A DNA stretch of 64,000 nucleotides from Kumtagia sp052180275. GTDB taxonomy: Bacteria; Pseudomonadota; Alphaproteobacteria; Rhizobiales; Rhizobiaceae. The stretch is from NCBI RefSeq assembly GCF_052180275.1, contig NZ_CP197465.1:496001-560000 (forward strand), given 5' to 3'. Position 1 is the first letter of the stretch. Every line of letters starts with the position of its first letter. This document shows positions 34,359 through 43,619 of the stretch, piece after piece. The notes under the pieces were generated by a model. That model was not told the DNA's origin, ran no database searches, and was given only the letters and a program-made list of their open reading frames with translations. A program made the translations under genes and the position numbers.

Positions 34359-35324
34359 TCAGTTGGCCGAACCCGTACGACGCGACATCGACAGCGCGCG
34401 GTAGGCAAGGACGCTGACCAGGATCAGCAATCCCTGCACCACCAGTTGGGTGCCGCTCGATACGCGAATGATGTTGGTGAAGCTGGACAGTTCGGTGATG
34501 AAGACGGCGCCGCCCATGGTGGCCAGCACGTTGCCCGCCCCACCGGTCAGCGCGGCTCCGCCGACGACCACCGCGGCCACCGAGGTGAGCATGAACTGGT
34601 TGCCGATGCCGAGCGAGGGAGAGCCCGTATAGGCCGTCAGGAGCAGGCCGCCGAGCGCGGCCGTCAGCGACGACAGCATGTAGGCCGAGAGGTTTATCCT
34701 GAGCGTCGACACGCCCATCATGCTCGCGGCGCGGGAATTGGCGCCGGTGGCGTAGAGCCGCCGGCCCCAGACCGTCTTTCGGGTCATCACGAGGAGTACC
34801 AAGGTCAGCGCGATCCAGAACAGCGTCGGCACGGGCATGCCGAGCAGCGCGCCGTTGCCCAGCCACTGGAAGGACGCCGGGGTTCCGCCGGACGGAGCTC
34901 CGCCGGTGTAGACCAGCGCCGCGCCGAACAGGATCGAGTTCATGCCGAGCGTGGCGATCAGCGGCGTGATCCCGAGCGCGGCGACCAGGAGCCCGTTGAT
35001 GGCGCCAACGGCCAGCGCCAGGAAGACGACCATGCCCACGGCCAGCGGGATGTTCTCGGTGAGGCCCGCCATCAGGCTGGCAGCGACGATGTTGGTCAGC
35101 GTCACTACGCCGGCCTGGGAAAGATCGATGCCGCCGGTGAGGATCACGATCGTCTGGCCGGCGGCGATGACGCCAAGAAAGGAGGCAACCTGCAGGATGT
35201 TGATCACCTGCGCCGTGCTGAACATGGCCGGCGACAGGAGCCCCGACACGACGTAGAGACCGGCAACGGCGATCCAGACGGCGCCGAGGCTGCCCAGGAT
35301 CTGACGGATGCGACCCAGCGACAT
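34359..35324 (-). CDS. Sugar ABC transporter permease (RbsC type)
   Basis: A 321-residue inner-membrane permease with about nine hydrophobic helices. The conserved RbsC segments GQTIVILTGGIDLSQAGVVT and GITPLIATLGM are visible, and VVVGGAALTGGAGNVLATMGG near residue 240 is the coupling-loop region. It starts two bases after the stop of another permease gene, so the two probably form a heterodimer used with the ATPase encoded at 36310. Confidence 0.92.
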   Translation of the reverse strand: MSLGRIRQILGSLGAVWIAVAGLYVVSGLLSPAMFSTAQVINILQVASFLGVIAAGQTIVILTGGIDLSQAGVVTLTNIVAASLMAGLTENIPLAVGMVVFLALAVGAINGLLVAALGITPLIATLGMNSILFGAALVYTGGAPSGGTPASFQWLGNGALLGMPVPTLFWIALTLVLLVMTRKTVWGRRLYATGANSRAASMMGVSTLRINLSAYMLSSLTAALGGLLLTAYTGSPSLGIGNQFMLTSVAAVVVGGAALTGGAGNVLATMGGAVFITELSSFTNIIRVSSGTQLVVQGLLILVSVLAYRALSMSRRTGSAN

Positions 35325-35326
35325 GG

Positions 35327-36313
35327 CTATTCCCCGGTCCGCGCGCGCTGGCGTTCCTGGACGATCACCGCGAGGATCAGCAGGGCGCCCTTTGCGAGCA
35401 ACTGGTAGAAAGTCGGCACGCTGGTCAGGATCATGCCGTTGTTCAGCACGCCGATGATCAGTACGCCGAGCATGGCGCCGATGATGGTTCCCTTGCCGCC
35501 CTGCAAGGCACAGCCACCCAGGATGGCCGCCGTGATCGCTTCGAGTTCGAGCCCCTGGCTGCCCGAGGCCGGCTGGCCGGACATGGTGCGACTGGCGAGC
35601 ACGATTCCGGCAATCGCCGCCGCGCCGCCGCTCATGGCGTAGATGCCGACCTGGTAGCGCCGCACCGCGATGCCGGCGAGGCGGGCGACGGTTGGATTCC
35701 CACCCATCGCATAGATGTTTCGCCCCACGATCGTCTCGCGGGTGAACACGACGAATGCCGCCATCACGGCGATCAGCAGCCAGATCGCGAAAGGCAGGCC
35801 AAGCAGCGTGCCGGTGCCGAGGACACGCAGACCGTCTCCGACGATCGGGATCGAGTTGCCGTTGTTCATCAGGTAGGCCAGCCCGCGGAAGGCGGACATC
35901 ATGCCGAGTGTCGCGATGACCGCGTTCACCGGCCCGTAGACGATGATCAGGCCATTGACCGCGCCGGCCAGCAGGCCCGCGGCGAGGCAGGCAAGGATGC
36001 CGACGGGGATCGAGCCGGTCTCCTGCACCGCGACGGCCAGAACCATCGTGCTCAAGCCGACGATCGAACCGACCGAAATATCCAGCCCTCCGGACACGAT
36101 AACGACGGTCTGGGCCATGGCGAGGATGCCGAGAATGGTGACGGCAAGCCCGATATTGATCAGATTGCGCGGCGTGAAGAATACGTCGGGGCGCAAGGCG
36201 CCGAATATGGCCAGCAGCACGACCAGCGCGATCAGCAGGCTGACGTTCTGGACGCCGATCCGATTGAGCCAGCCTCTCGATGCCGGGCGAATTTGTGAGA
36301 TGTCGGCCGTCAC
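35327..36313 (-). CDS. Sugar ABC transporter permease (RbsC type)
   Basis: A 328-residue permease paralogous to its downstream neighbour. It contains MAQTVVIVSGGLDISVGSIV, AVIATLGMMSAFRGLAYLM and ILGGCALQGGKGTIIGAM. Its ATG overlaps the stop of the ATPase gene (36310-36313), so ATPase and permeases are translationally coupled. The substrate is likely a sugar or sugar acid, based on the neighbouring dehydratase. Confidence 0.93.
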   Translation of the reverse strand: MTADISQIRPASRGWLNRIGVQNVSLLIALVVLLAIFGALRPDVFFTPRNLINIGLAVTILGILAMAQTVVIVSGGLDISVGSIVGLSTMVLAVAVQETGSIPVGILACLAAGLLAGAVNGLIIVYGPVNAVIATLGMMSAFRGLAYLMNNGNSIPIVGDGLRVLGTGTLLGLPFAIWLLIAVMAAFVVFTRETIVGRNIYAMGGNPTVARLAGIAVRRYQVGIYAMSGGAAAIAGIVLASRTMSGQPASGSQGLELEAITAAILGGCALQGGKGTIIGAMLGVLIIGVLNNGMILTSVPTFYQLLAKGALLILAVIVQERQRARTGE

Positions 36314-37833
36314 GATGCTTTCCTTTCCCGCAACTCGGCCTCGGGGCGCATCGCCAGCGCCAGTACCGCCTCTTCCGTCGCCTCCTGCCAGGCAAGTTCG
36401 CCGCTCACCGTGCCGTCCTGCATGACGATCACCCGGTCGGCGAGGCCGAGAAGCTCGGGCATTTCGGAGGAGATCAGCAGGATGGCGAGGCCCTGGTCGG
36501 CGAGGCTCTCGATAAGCCGATAGATTTCAGCCTTCGCCCCGACGTCGATGCCGCGTGTCGGCTCATCGAGGATAAGCACCTTCGGGCCTCGCGCCTGCCA
36601 GCGGGCGAAGACCACCTTCTGCTGGTTGCCGCCGGACAGTTTTGCGACCGCCTGGTCGATCGAGGGCGTCTTCACCCGCAGTTCGGAAACATGATGCTCG
36701 ACAAGCGCCCGCTCCTTGCGGCGGCTGAAGAAGCCGAGGCGCGAAACCTTGTCGGGCACGACGAGGCTGATGTTGTCGCGCACCGATTGCTGGAGCAGCA
36801 GCGCCTCCTGCTTGCGGTCCTCCGGCACCAGACTGATGCCGGCGCGGACCGAGTCGGATGGCTCGCGCGGCAGATACGCCGCGCCCGAGACCTCCATGCT
36901 GCCGGCCAGCACCGGATCGACGCCGACGACGGCGCGGGCGACCTCGGTGCGTCCCGCGCCCACCAGGCCGCCCAGGCCGACGATCTCGCCGGCGCGGATT
37001 TCCAGACTGACGTTGCGGACTTTCGCGGTAGACACACCGGATAATTTCAGCAGCACAGCCCCGAGGTTGCGCTGGTGGCGGTTGAACAGGTCGCTCACCG
37101 GCCGGCCGACCATGAGGCGGACCATCTTCGCCTCGTCGAGGTTAGTCATCGGCTCGTCGGCAACCCGCTGGCCGTCGCGCATGACGACGCAGCGATCCGC
37201 GAGGCCGATGATCTCGCGCAGCCGATGCGAGATGTAGACGATGGCGACGCCATCGGCCTTGAGGCGGCGGATCACACCGAACAGGCGTCCGGCCTCGTCC
37301 TCGGTAAGCGAAGACGTCGGCTCGTCGAAAGCGATCAGCCGTGCGCCGGGCCGCAGCGCGCGCATGATCTCGATAAGCTGCCGCAGCGCAGGGCTCAGCC
37401 CTTCGCATCGCTGCGTGGGGGACAGCACCTCGTCCATGGCGAAGGTGCGCAGCAGGTCCCCGGTGCGGCGGATCAGATCGGCGCGGTCGAGGAAGACCGC
37501 GCCGCGCGAGCGCATGTCGCCGATAAAGATATTTTCCGCGACGGTGAGTTCCGGGATGATCTCGGGCTCCTGGTGGATGACCCGGATGCCGAGCGCGTGC
37601 GCGGCGCGCGGCGACGAAAGCGAAACGGGTTTGCCGTCGACAAGGACGTGCCCACTGTCCGGCTGGTGCTCACCTTCCAGGATGCGCATGAGCGTCGACT
37701 TGCCGGCGCCGTTCTCGCCGATGAGCGCCGTCACGGTGGCGGCCGCGAAGCCGACCGACACGTCGCGCAGCGCTTGGACCACGCCGAAGCGCTTCGAGAC
37801 GCCCGCTACCTGAACGACGTGCTCGTGGCTCAT
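36310..37833 (-). CDS. Sugar ABC transporter ATP-binding protein (RbsA type)
   Basis: A 507-residue double-domain ATPase. First half: Walker A GENGAGKST (39-47), Walker B LIAFDEPTSSLTED. Second half: degenerate Walker A GLVGAGRTEVAR, intact signature KLSGGNQQKVVFARW and Walker B VLILDEPTRGIDVG. This asymmetry is normal for RbsA/AraG-type proteins. It partners the two permeases downstream and the AraF-like binding protein upstream. Confidence 0.95.
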   Translation of the reverse strand: MSHEHVVQVAGVSKRFGVVQALRDVSVGFAAATVTALIGENGAGKSTLMRILEGEHQPDSGHVLVDGKPVSLSSPRAAHALGIRVIHQEPEIIPELTVAENIFIGDMRSRGAVFLDRADLIRRTGDLLRTFAMDEVLSPTQRCEGLSPALRQLIEIMRALRPGARLIAFDEPTSSLTEDEAGRLFGVIRRLKADGVAIVYISHRLREIIGLADRCVVMRDGQRVADEPMTNLDEAKMVRLMVGRPVSDLFNRHQRNLGAVLLKLSGVSTAKVRNVSLEIRAGEIVGLGGLVGAGRTEVARAVVGVDPVLAGSMEVSGAAYLPREPSDSVRAGISLVPEDRKQEALLLQQSVRDNISLVVPDKVSRLGFFSRRKERALVEHHVSELRVKTPSIDQAVAKLSGGNQQKVVFARWQARGPKVLILDEPTRGIDVGAKAEIYRLIESLADQGLAILLISSEMPELLGLADRVIVMQDGTVSGELAWQEATEEAVLALAMRPEAELRERKAS

Positions 37834-37885
37834 CGGCGCGCGATTCCAATAGGAACCGCGCGCGCCATGCAGCGGAGGGTGTCCG

Positions 37886-38875
37886 TTACTTGCAACCCAG
37901 CGTGTCCTTGTACTGACCGAAGTTCGCCGCGTTGATCAGGGTGGCGTCCTGGAAATACTCCTTGGCCATCGGCTTGCCGTTGGCCTCGTCGTAGAGCGCC
38001 TGGATGGCGGCGGCGCCGTGCTTGGCGCTGTCCAGCCACATCGTGCCGCGGAAGCCCGTCGGCTGGCCCGAGGCGAAAGCCTCGCAGGACCGCGAACCGT
38101 CGATGCCGATGCCAATCACGTTGCTCGCGGCAAGGCCGGCATTCTCCGTGGCGCGCACGCCGCCGAGCACGCCGTCGTCGTTGCAGGAGAAGAACACCCA
38201 TTTCTCGGCGTCGGGATTGGCGGTCAGCGTGGTCGAGACCACGTCGATCGAGTTCACCATGGTGTTGTCGTAGGGGATGGACAGGACGCGCGCTTCGGCT
38301 CCGGGGATCGCGGCCACCAGCGCCTCGCGCGCGCCCTTGTTGCGCCGCATGCAGGTGTCCGCCTTCTGGTCCTCGATCGATCCGATCCGCACCTTGGATA
38401 GATCCTTGTCCCAGCCTTCCTCCTTGAGGATGCGGGCGATCTCGGTTCCGACCTGCTTGCCGATGTTCATGGCGTTCATGCCGACATAGGCGACCGGCGC
38501 GCCGTCGGCGAAGGCGATGTCGTCGTCGACCGCGATCAGGCCGATCTTGGCGGCCTTGGCCTTGTCGGCGACGACTGGGCCGAGCGCACGGTCGGGAACG
38601 ACGACGGCGATGCCCTTCACCCCGTCGCCGACATAGGTGTCGAAGGTGGTGACGGCGAGATTGGCGTCGAACTGCACGTCCTGGACCAGCAGGTCGACTC
38701 CGAGTTCCGCCGCCTTGTCCTTGGCGCCCTGCACCTCGCGGACGAACCAGGGATGGTCGCCCATCTTGTTGATATAGCCGAACTTCATCTTGTCCTGGGC
38801 GCCGGCGCCCTGGCTGGTCAGCGTGACGGCGGCGGTGGCGGCAGCGAGCAGGCCTGCCTTCAACATCGTGTTCAT
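37886..38875 (-). CDS. Sugar ABC transporter substrate-binding protein, AraF-like
   Basis: A 330-residue periplasmic sugar-binding protein with a Sec signal peptide (NTMLKAGLLAAATAAVTL). By eye it resembles the L-arabinose-binding protein AraF: KLGFLVK-like KFGYINKMGDHPWFVREV, GIAVVVPDRALGPVVADKA, LIAVDDDIAF, VLGGVRATENAGLAASNVIG and GIGIDGSRSCEAF. This suggests an aldopentose or galactose-like ligand, which is not proven. ATG 38875 follows a strong AAGGAGGAG; the frame is open 36 codons further upstream. Confidence 0.92.
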   Translation of the reverse strand: MNTMLKAGLLAAATAAVTLTSQGAGAQDKMKFGYINKMGDHPWFVREVQGAKDKAAELGVDLLVQDVQFDANLAVTTFDTYVGDGVKGIAVVVPDRALGPVVADKAKAAKIGLIAVDDDIAFADGAPVAYVGMNAMNIGKQVGTEIARILKEEGWDKDLSKVRIGSIEDQKADTCMRRNKGAREALVAAIPGAEARVLSIPYDNTMVNSIDVVSTTLTANPDAEKWVFFSCNDDGVLGGVRATENAGLAASNVIGIGIDGSRSCEAFASGQPTGFRGTMWLDSAKHGAAAIQALYDEANGKPMAKEYFQDATLINAANFGQYKDTLGCK

Positions 38876-38951
38876 AAGTCTCCTCCTTGACGATCTCGGT
38901 CCGGTAACGATCGGGCTTTCCTGCCTCCGGCGACCGGCCGCCGGCGAAACC

Positions 38952-39728
38952 TCACTCGTGGTAGAGAACGGAACGGCCGCCATCGATCACGATGCAGGCC
39001 GCGTTGATGAAAGGCGCCTCGTCGCTGCCCAGGAAAACCGCCGTCATCGCGACCTCCTCCGGCCTGCCGATCCGGCGCGGCGGATGGAGGTCGTAGGTCC
39101 GCTGGCGCTCCGCCTGCGGATCGGCGAATGTGTTCCAGTAATCGACGGCGATCTGCGTCTCGATGTAACCGGGCGCGATGGCGTTCACGCGGATTCCATC
39201 GGCCGCGTATTGCACGCCCAGCGCACGCACCAGCCCCAGCAGCCCGTGCTTGGCGACGGGATAAGGGAAGGTGGAGGGTATGATCGCAAATGAATGGCAG
39301 GACGCGATCGCCACGACCGAACCGGCCTTCCGGCCTCTCATTGCCGGGAGCACCGCCTTGGCCGAATACCAGACGCCGTCGAGATCTACCGCGAAGCAGC
39401 GGCGCCACTCCTCCTCGGATGTCTCCAGGGGCTCATGGAAGACGTTTATGCCGGCATTGGCGACAAGGATGTCGATTCCGCCGAATTTTTTGAGCGCATC
39501 TTCAGCCATCGCCTCGCAGGATGCGGCGTCGGCGACATCGGTCTCGATGAACAAGGACCGCGCGCCACCGGCAGTCAATGACGCCACCACCCGGCCGCCG
39601 CTTTCCGCGTCCTTTTCCGCGACCACGACGATGGCTCCCTCGGCCGCCATGGCGCGTGCCGTGGCCTCGCCGATGCCGCGGCCTGCGCCGGTGATGACAG
39701 CCACTTTTCCGTCGAGCCGGCCGACCAT
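38952..39728 (-). CDS. SDR family dehydrogenase (sugar or sugar-acid)
   Basis: A 258-residue NAD(P)-dependent short-chain dehydrogenase. The cofactor motif TGAGRGIG is at 13-20, NAG at about 87-89, and the catalytic triad residues are in the ASCHSF and YPVAKHG (Tyr, Lys) segments. In this operon it could oxidise an aldose to its lactone or a later hydroxyacid. GTG 39734 overlapping the dehydratase stop is an alternative start. Confidence 0.9.
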   Translation of the reverse strand: MVGRLDGKVAVITGAGRGIGEATARAMAAEGAIVVVAEKDAESGGRVVASLTAGGARSLFIETDVADAASCEAMAEDALKKFGGIDILVANAGINVFHEPLETSEEEWRRCFAVDLDGVWYSAKAVLPAMRGRKAGSVVAIASCHSFAIIPSTFPYPVAKHGLLGLVRALGVQYAADGIRVNAIAPGYIETQIAVDYWNTFADPQAERQRTYDLHPPRRIGRPEEVAMTAVFLGSDEAPFINAACIVIDGGRSVLYHE

Positions 39729-39730
39729 CG

Positions 39731-40903
39731 TCACCAGTCCACGATGGTGCCGTCAGCGAGAACGGCGTTCGTCGTATGCATGACTTCGGGCCGGTAGGGG
39801 TGCTTCGCCGCGACTTCCTCGTCGACCTCGACGCCAAGCCCCGGCGCGTCCGGCACCTGCCAGCAGCCGTCGATCATCCTGATCGGGCCCTTGACCACCT
39901 CGAAATACCACGGCACGGCGCCCACCATCTCCTCCTGGATCAGATGGTTCGGCGTCGATATGGCGAAATGCAGCGCCGCCGCCCCGGCGATAGGGCCTAG
40001 CGGATTGTGCGGCGCCACCCCGATCGATACGGCCTCGGCCATCGCCGCGATCTTCTTGGCCTCCAGCAGGCCTCCGCAATGGCAGATGTCCGGCTGGACG
40101 ATGTCGACCGCGCGCGCCTTGAACAGATCGTCGAATTCCGGCCGGTCGACCAGCCGCTCGCCGGAAGCGATCGGCACGCGCGACTTGGCCGCTACCTGCG
40201 CAAGTGCAGCCGTCTCGCCGGGCGGCAGCGGCTCCTCGACGAACATCGGTCGGCCGGGTGTCAACGCATCGATATAAGCAAGCGCGGTTGCGGCCGAGGC
40301 CGGCCTGCCATGAAAGTCGACCATGATCTCGACTTCCGGCCCGACGGCGCGGCGCAGGGCCTCCATCAGGCGGCCGACCTTGTCTACTTCGGGCAGCGGC
40401 GCATAGTAGTGGGTATAGGGGATGAACACCGCCTTCAGAGCGCGATACCCCTTCGACACCACCTCGGTCGCGCGCCTGACCAGCGGCTCCTCGTCGAGCG
40501 ACTCGTAGACGGCGCGCATGTCGCCGAGGCCGAGATGGGTGTAGACCTTGACCCGATCCCGCACCTTGCCGCCCAGCAGACGCCAGACAGGCTGCCCAAG
40601 CCAGCGGCCCATGATGTCCCACAGCGCCAGTTCTATGCCCGAGACCGCCGACATGCCGATGACGCCGAGGCGCCAGAACGAATGTTTCTTGAGGATGCGG
40701 ACGGCCTGCTCGATGTCGCGCGGATCGCGCCCGACCAGCAGCGGTGCGAGGTCGTTGACCGCGCCGACCACGGCCTGGGTCTTCCATTCCAGCGTGGCCT
40801 CGCCCCAGCCGTACAGGCCGGGCTGATCCGTCTCGACACGCACGAACACCCAGTTGCGCATCTCCGCGTTCACCACGCGCGTGCTGATCGAAACGATTTT
40901 CAA
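39731..40903 (-). CDS. Enolase-superfamily dehydratase, D-galactonate dehydratase-like
   Basis: A 390-residue member of the mandelate racemase/muconate lactonizing enzyme group. Metal ligands are Asp196 (VDFHGR), Glu223 (FVEEPL) and Glu249 (ASGERL); His198 and His299 (APHNPLGP) match the acid/base histidines of E. coli DgoD at the same spacing. The late PGLGVEVDEE is also DgoD-like. It should turn an aldonate into a 2-keto-3-deoxy acid. It is the first gene of the minus-strand operon, 20 bases downstream of a palindromic operator. Confidence 0.92.
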   Translation of the reverse strand: MKIVSISTRVVNAEMRNWVFVRVETDQPGLYGWGEATLEWKTQAVVGAVNDLAPLLVGRDPRDIEQAVRILKKHSFWRLGVIGMSAVSGIELALWDIMGRWLGQPVWRLLGGKVRDRVKVYTHLGLGDMRAVYESLDEEPLVRRATEVVSKGYRALKAVFIPYTHYYAPLPEVDKVGRLMEALRRAVGPEVEIMVDFHGRPASAATALAYIDALTPGRPMFVEEPLPPGETAALAQVAAKSRVPIASGERLVDRPEFDDLFKARAVDIVQPDICHCGGLLEAKKIAAMAEAVSIGVAPHNPLGPIAGAAALHFAISTPNHLIQEEMVGAVPWYFEVVKGPIRMIDGCWQVPDAPGLGVEVDEEVAAKHPYRPEVMHTTNAVLADGTIVDW

Positions 40904-40922
40904 CCGGAGCTCCTCCCAGAGC

Positions 40923-40960
40923 TTTAGATCATATGACGGGAAATTATCATATGATCTAAA
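40923..40960. promoter_or_regulatory. Palindromic operator upstream of the dehydratase operon
   Basis: TTTAGATCATATGA (40923-40936) and TCATATGATCTAAA (40947-40960) are perfect inverted copies around a ten-base spacer. Each arm also contains the smaller palindrome TCATATGA. The site is 20 bases upstream of the dehydratase start and is the likely binding site of the FadR-type regulator encoded beside it. A near copy (TTATCATACGACCT) is at 41794-41807. Confidence 0.8.
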
Positions 40961-40978
40961 ATGCCGTCAAGGCATTGC

Positions 40979-41719
40979 CTAGGGAGTAAGATGCAGATCG
41001 TCGGCGGCGATATCCAGAAGCCGGTTCATGGCCAGCCGCGCACCGGCGGTATCGCGGATGCGGATGGCATCGAGCACCGCCTTGTGTGCCGAGAGGGCGC
41101 GGGACTGGGCCTCCATGAGCGGATTGGTGACGATGAAAGTGGCCCGCAACGCGGCCTCCAGCATGCCGACAAGGCCGCTGAGCACCACATTATGGCTGGC
41201 GGCGATCACCGCCTTGTGGAATGCAAGGTCGCCCTGGCAAACCGCCGCCGGATCGTGCGGGATGCCGGCAACCATGGCCTGGTAGCCTCGCTCGATCTCG
41301 GCGAGGTCGGCTCCGGTCGCGCGCCTTGCCGCAAGCTCCGCCGCGGCCGGCTCGAATATTCGGCGCGCTTCCAGCAATCCTGCCAGCAGTTCCTGGTCGT
41401 CCTGGATGGCCGGGTGCCAGCTCAGCACGACCGGATCGAGAATACGCCAATTGTCGCGCGCAAGCACCCTGACGCCGGCGCGGCGCCGCGCTTCGACCAG
41501 GCCCTTGGCTGACAGGACCTTGACGGCCTCCCGCACGGACGTGCGGCTCACGCCCAGCATGGCGCAAAGATCGTCCTCGCGCGGCAGAGCATCGCCCGGA
41601 GCATATTCGCCTGCGAGAATGCGGTTGCCGAGAACGTTCACCACGGCATCATGCACCGTGGCGTTCCGCTGATCGGCCAGGCCCCAGGCAAGCGCATCTG
41701 CAGAGACGGGTGATTCCAA
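40979..41719 (-). CDS. FadR-type GntR transcriptional regulator
   Basis: A 246-residue GntR regulator of the FCD subclass. The winged helix-turn-helix (PREDDLCAMLGVSRTSVREAVKVLSAKGLVEARRRAG region, about 43-80) precedes a helical ligand-binding domain with the metal-ligand pattern typical of FCD proteins (ARRIFEPAAAELAAR, LAFHKAVIAASHN). Such proteins usually respond to sugar acids. It is transcribed toward the dehydratase operon, whose operator lies just past its stop, and a second operator-like site lies in the gap before its start. Confidence 0.93.
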   Translation of the reverse strand: MESPVSADALAWGLADQRNATVHDAVVNVLGNRILAGEYAPGDALPREDDLCAMLGVSRTSVREAVKVLSAKGLVEARRRAGVRVLARDNWRILDPVVLSWHPAIQDDQELLAGLLEARRIFEPAAAELAARRATGADLAEIERGYQAMVAGIPHDPAAVCQGDLAFHKAVIAASHNVVLSGLVGMLEAALRATFIVTNPLMEAQSRALSAHKAVLDAIRIRDTAGARLAMNRLLDIAADDLHLTP

Positions 41720-41793
41720 GGAGAAATCCTTTCGCGCGCAATGACGCTCTGTTGCGCGATGTTGTAGGAGGCGTTACGTCTTATGTAAACGCC

Positions 41794-41807
41794 TTATCAT
41801 ACGACCT
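41794..41807. promoter_or_regulatory. Candidate second FadR-type operator
   Basis: TTATCATACGACCT matches 12 of 14 positions of TTATCATATGATCT at 40944-40957. It lies in the 107-base gap between the divergent regulator gene and the aldose epimerase gene, so the regulator may control both and itself. Confidence 0.6.
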
Positions 41808-41826
41808 ATCTGGTGTGGCATTGGAG

Positions 41827-42693
41827 ATGTTTCGCCTTGCAAGCGGGCCTTTGGTGGCCGAAGTCAGCGCAAAGGGCGGGAGCTTGCTTCGCTTCTCCCG
41901 CATCTCCACGCATGGCGAAACGCCCCTCTTTTCCCGCGGCCGGCTTGGCGACGGACAACCACTCTGCTTCCCGCTGGTGCCTTTCGGCAATCGCCTTCGG
42001 GATAACGGTTTCAACTTTGCCGGCACAGTCTACAAGCTGTCGGCAAACACGGCCACCGATCCCCTGTACCTCCACGGCGACGGTTGGCTCGGTTCATGGA
42101 CGGTGCTTGCCCGCAGTCGGAACGCATTGTCACTTGAGTATCGTCACGACGCCGCGGGGCCTTACCACTACCACGCAGAACAGCGTTTCGCGCTAAGCGA
42201 TCGGGAGCTTACGGTGTCGCTTTCCGTCACGAACCGGGGCGAACGTGCCCTGCCTTATGGCTTGGGGCTGCATCCTTTCTTCCCGCTCACCAAACGCACG
42301 GTCCTGACTTTCGCAGCCGAGCGGTACTGGCTCCAGGACGCGGCGTTTCTTCCACTCCGCAGCGAGCCGGTTCGCGGCAGCATGGATTTTTCGCGGGGAC
42401 GGTCGCCGGCGGGCGGCTGGATGAACACCGAGTTCGAAGGTTGGACGGGCCGCGCCGAAATCGTCTGGCCCGAAACCAATTCGCATCTCGTCATCGAGGC
42501 CGATCCGATCTTTTCGAAATGTATGGTCTTCGTCTCCAGCCGGAAATTCGACCCGACATATGAGGACGACTACTTCTGTTTCGAGCCAATGACGCATGGC
42601 GTCGACGGTCATCATCGTCCGGGACTCGCTGGCCTGGTCCCGCTGCAGCCCGGCGAAATACTGCAAGGCTCCTGCAGGTTCGCCGTCGCCTAG
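41827..42693 (+). CDS. Aldose 1-epimerase family protein
   Basis: A 288-residue galactose-mutarotase-like enzyme that interconverts alpha and beta anomers. The fold is shown by VSAKGGSLLRFSRI, FPLVPFGNRLRDNGFNF, the catalytic-His segment LYLHGDGWLGSW and GLGLHPFFPL. Catalytic glutamate is likely the one in YFCFEPMTH. GTG 41815 in frame is an alternative start; neither has a clear ribosome-binding site. It diverges from the FadR-type gene and belongs functionally to the sugar cluster. Confidence 0.85.
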   Translation: MFRLASGPLVAEVSAKGGSLLRFSRISTHGETPLFSRGRLGDGQPLCFPLVPFGNRLRDNGFNFAGTVYKLSANTATDPLYLHGDGWLGSWTVLARSRNALSLEYRHDAAGPYHYHAEQRFALSDRELTVSLSVTNRGERALPYGLGLHPFFPLTKRTVLTFAAERYWLQDAAFLPLRSEPVRGSMDFSRGRSPAGGWMNTEFEGWTGRAEIVWPETNSHLVIEADPIFSKCMVFVSSRKFDPTYEDDYFCFEPMTHGVDGHHRPGLAGLVPLQPGEILQGSCRFAVA

Positions 42694-42902
42694 TCCTGAT
42701 GGTCACAGGGTGCAAGCTGCTCAAAGATTGGCTTCCATCAGCGAAGCGATGTTTCCGACGCCGATCCCGCGACAAGATCCGCGATGCCGCAAAGCAGTTG
42801 ATGGCGCAACGCTTTATGCTGGAGGAGGACGTCGAGCCTACCCGTGGTATTCGCTTTGGCTTCTTGAACGAGCGATCGTTCGCGGCAACTGGCGATGCGC
42901 GC

Positions 42903-43619
42903 CTAAAATGTCGCCGCATTGCGGCCCAGCCCGCGAAGGCGCTCGGTGTGGTTGCCCGCGGCGGCGAACACGGCGCTGGCTTCGCTGACGATGGCGACGT
43001 GCGCCTGGGCGGCGCGTTGCGACGTCTCGCCATCGCCGCGCAGGATCGCGGTGACGATGGCGTCGTGCTCCTGCCAGGATTTCGACAGGCGGCCGGCGAT
43101 GCGGAACTGGGCGCGGCGGAACGGCGACAACCGGTCGCGCGTCTGTGTCGTCAGATCGGCGATGTGGGGGCTGTGCGCACCGAGATAGAGCCGGGTGTGG
43201 AACTCGGTGTTGAACTGCTCGTATTCTTCCTCTGCGCCCAGGCGCACCAGGCGGGCGGCGTCCTGGTGGTGGCGCTCGAGAGCGCGCCGTTCCGAAACGG
43301 TCATGCGCTCGGCGCACAGCCGCGCGCAAATTCCTTCCAGCTCGGCCATTCCTTCGAACATCGACGCCAGATAATGCGGCGTGACGATCGCCACGATTGC
43401 GCCGCGGTTCGGCCTGCGGTCGACCAGCCCCATGGCGCTCAGTTGGCGCAAGGCCTCGCGCACCGGCGTGCGTGACACCTCGTAGCGCTCGGCCAGCGCC
43501 GGCTCGTCGAGTTTCTCGCCGGGCGCCAGCACGCCCGTCACGATCCGATCCGAAATGGCGCGGACCATCTCGTCGACCGTGGTGCCGGACCTGACGAGCT
43601 TCCTTGCTGCCCTGGCCAA
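42903..43619 (-). CDS. GntR (FCD) transcriptional regulator of the biuret operon
   Basis: A 238-residue GntR-family regulator with an N-terminal winged helix-turn-helix (LAERYEVSRTPVREALRQLS, about 42-61) and an FCD ligand-binding domain containing EEEYEQFNTEFHTRLYLGAH. It diverges from the BMP-type transporter/biuret hydrolase operon, with a 225-base AT-rich gap that should hold its operators. The ligand may be biuret or allophanate; this is an inference from position. Confidence 0.9.
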   Translation of the reverse strand: MARAARKLVRSGTTVDEMVRAISDRIVTGVLAPGEKLDEPALAERYEVSRTPVREALRQLSAMGLVDRRPNRGAIVAIVTPHYLASMFEGMAELEGICARLCAERMTVSERRALERHHQDAARLVRLGAEEEYEQFNTEFHTRLYLGAHSPHIADLTTQTRDRLSPFRRAQFRIAGRLSKSWQEHDAIVTAILRGDGETSQRAAQAHVAIVSEASAVFAAAGNHTERLRGLGRNAATF

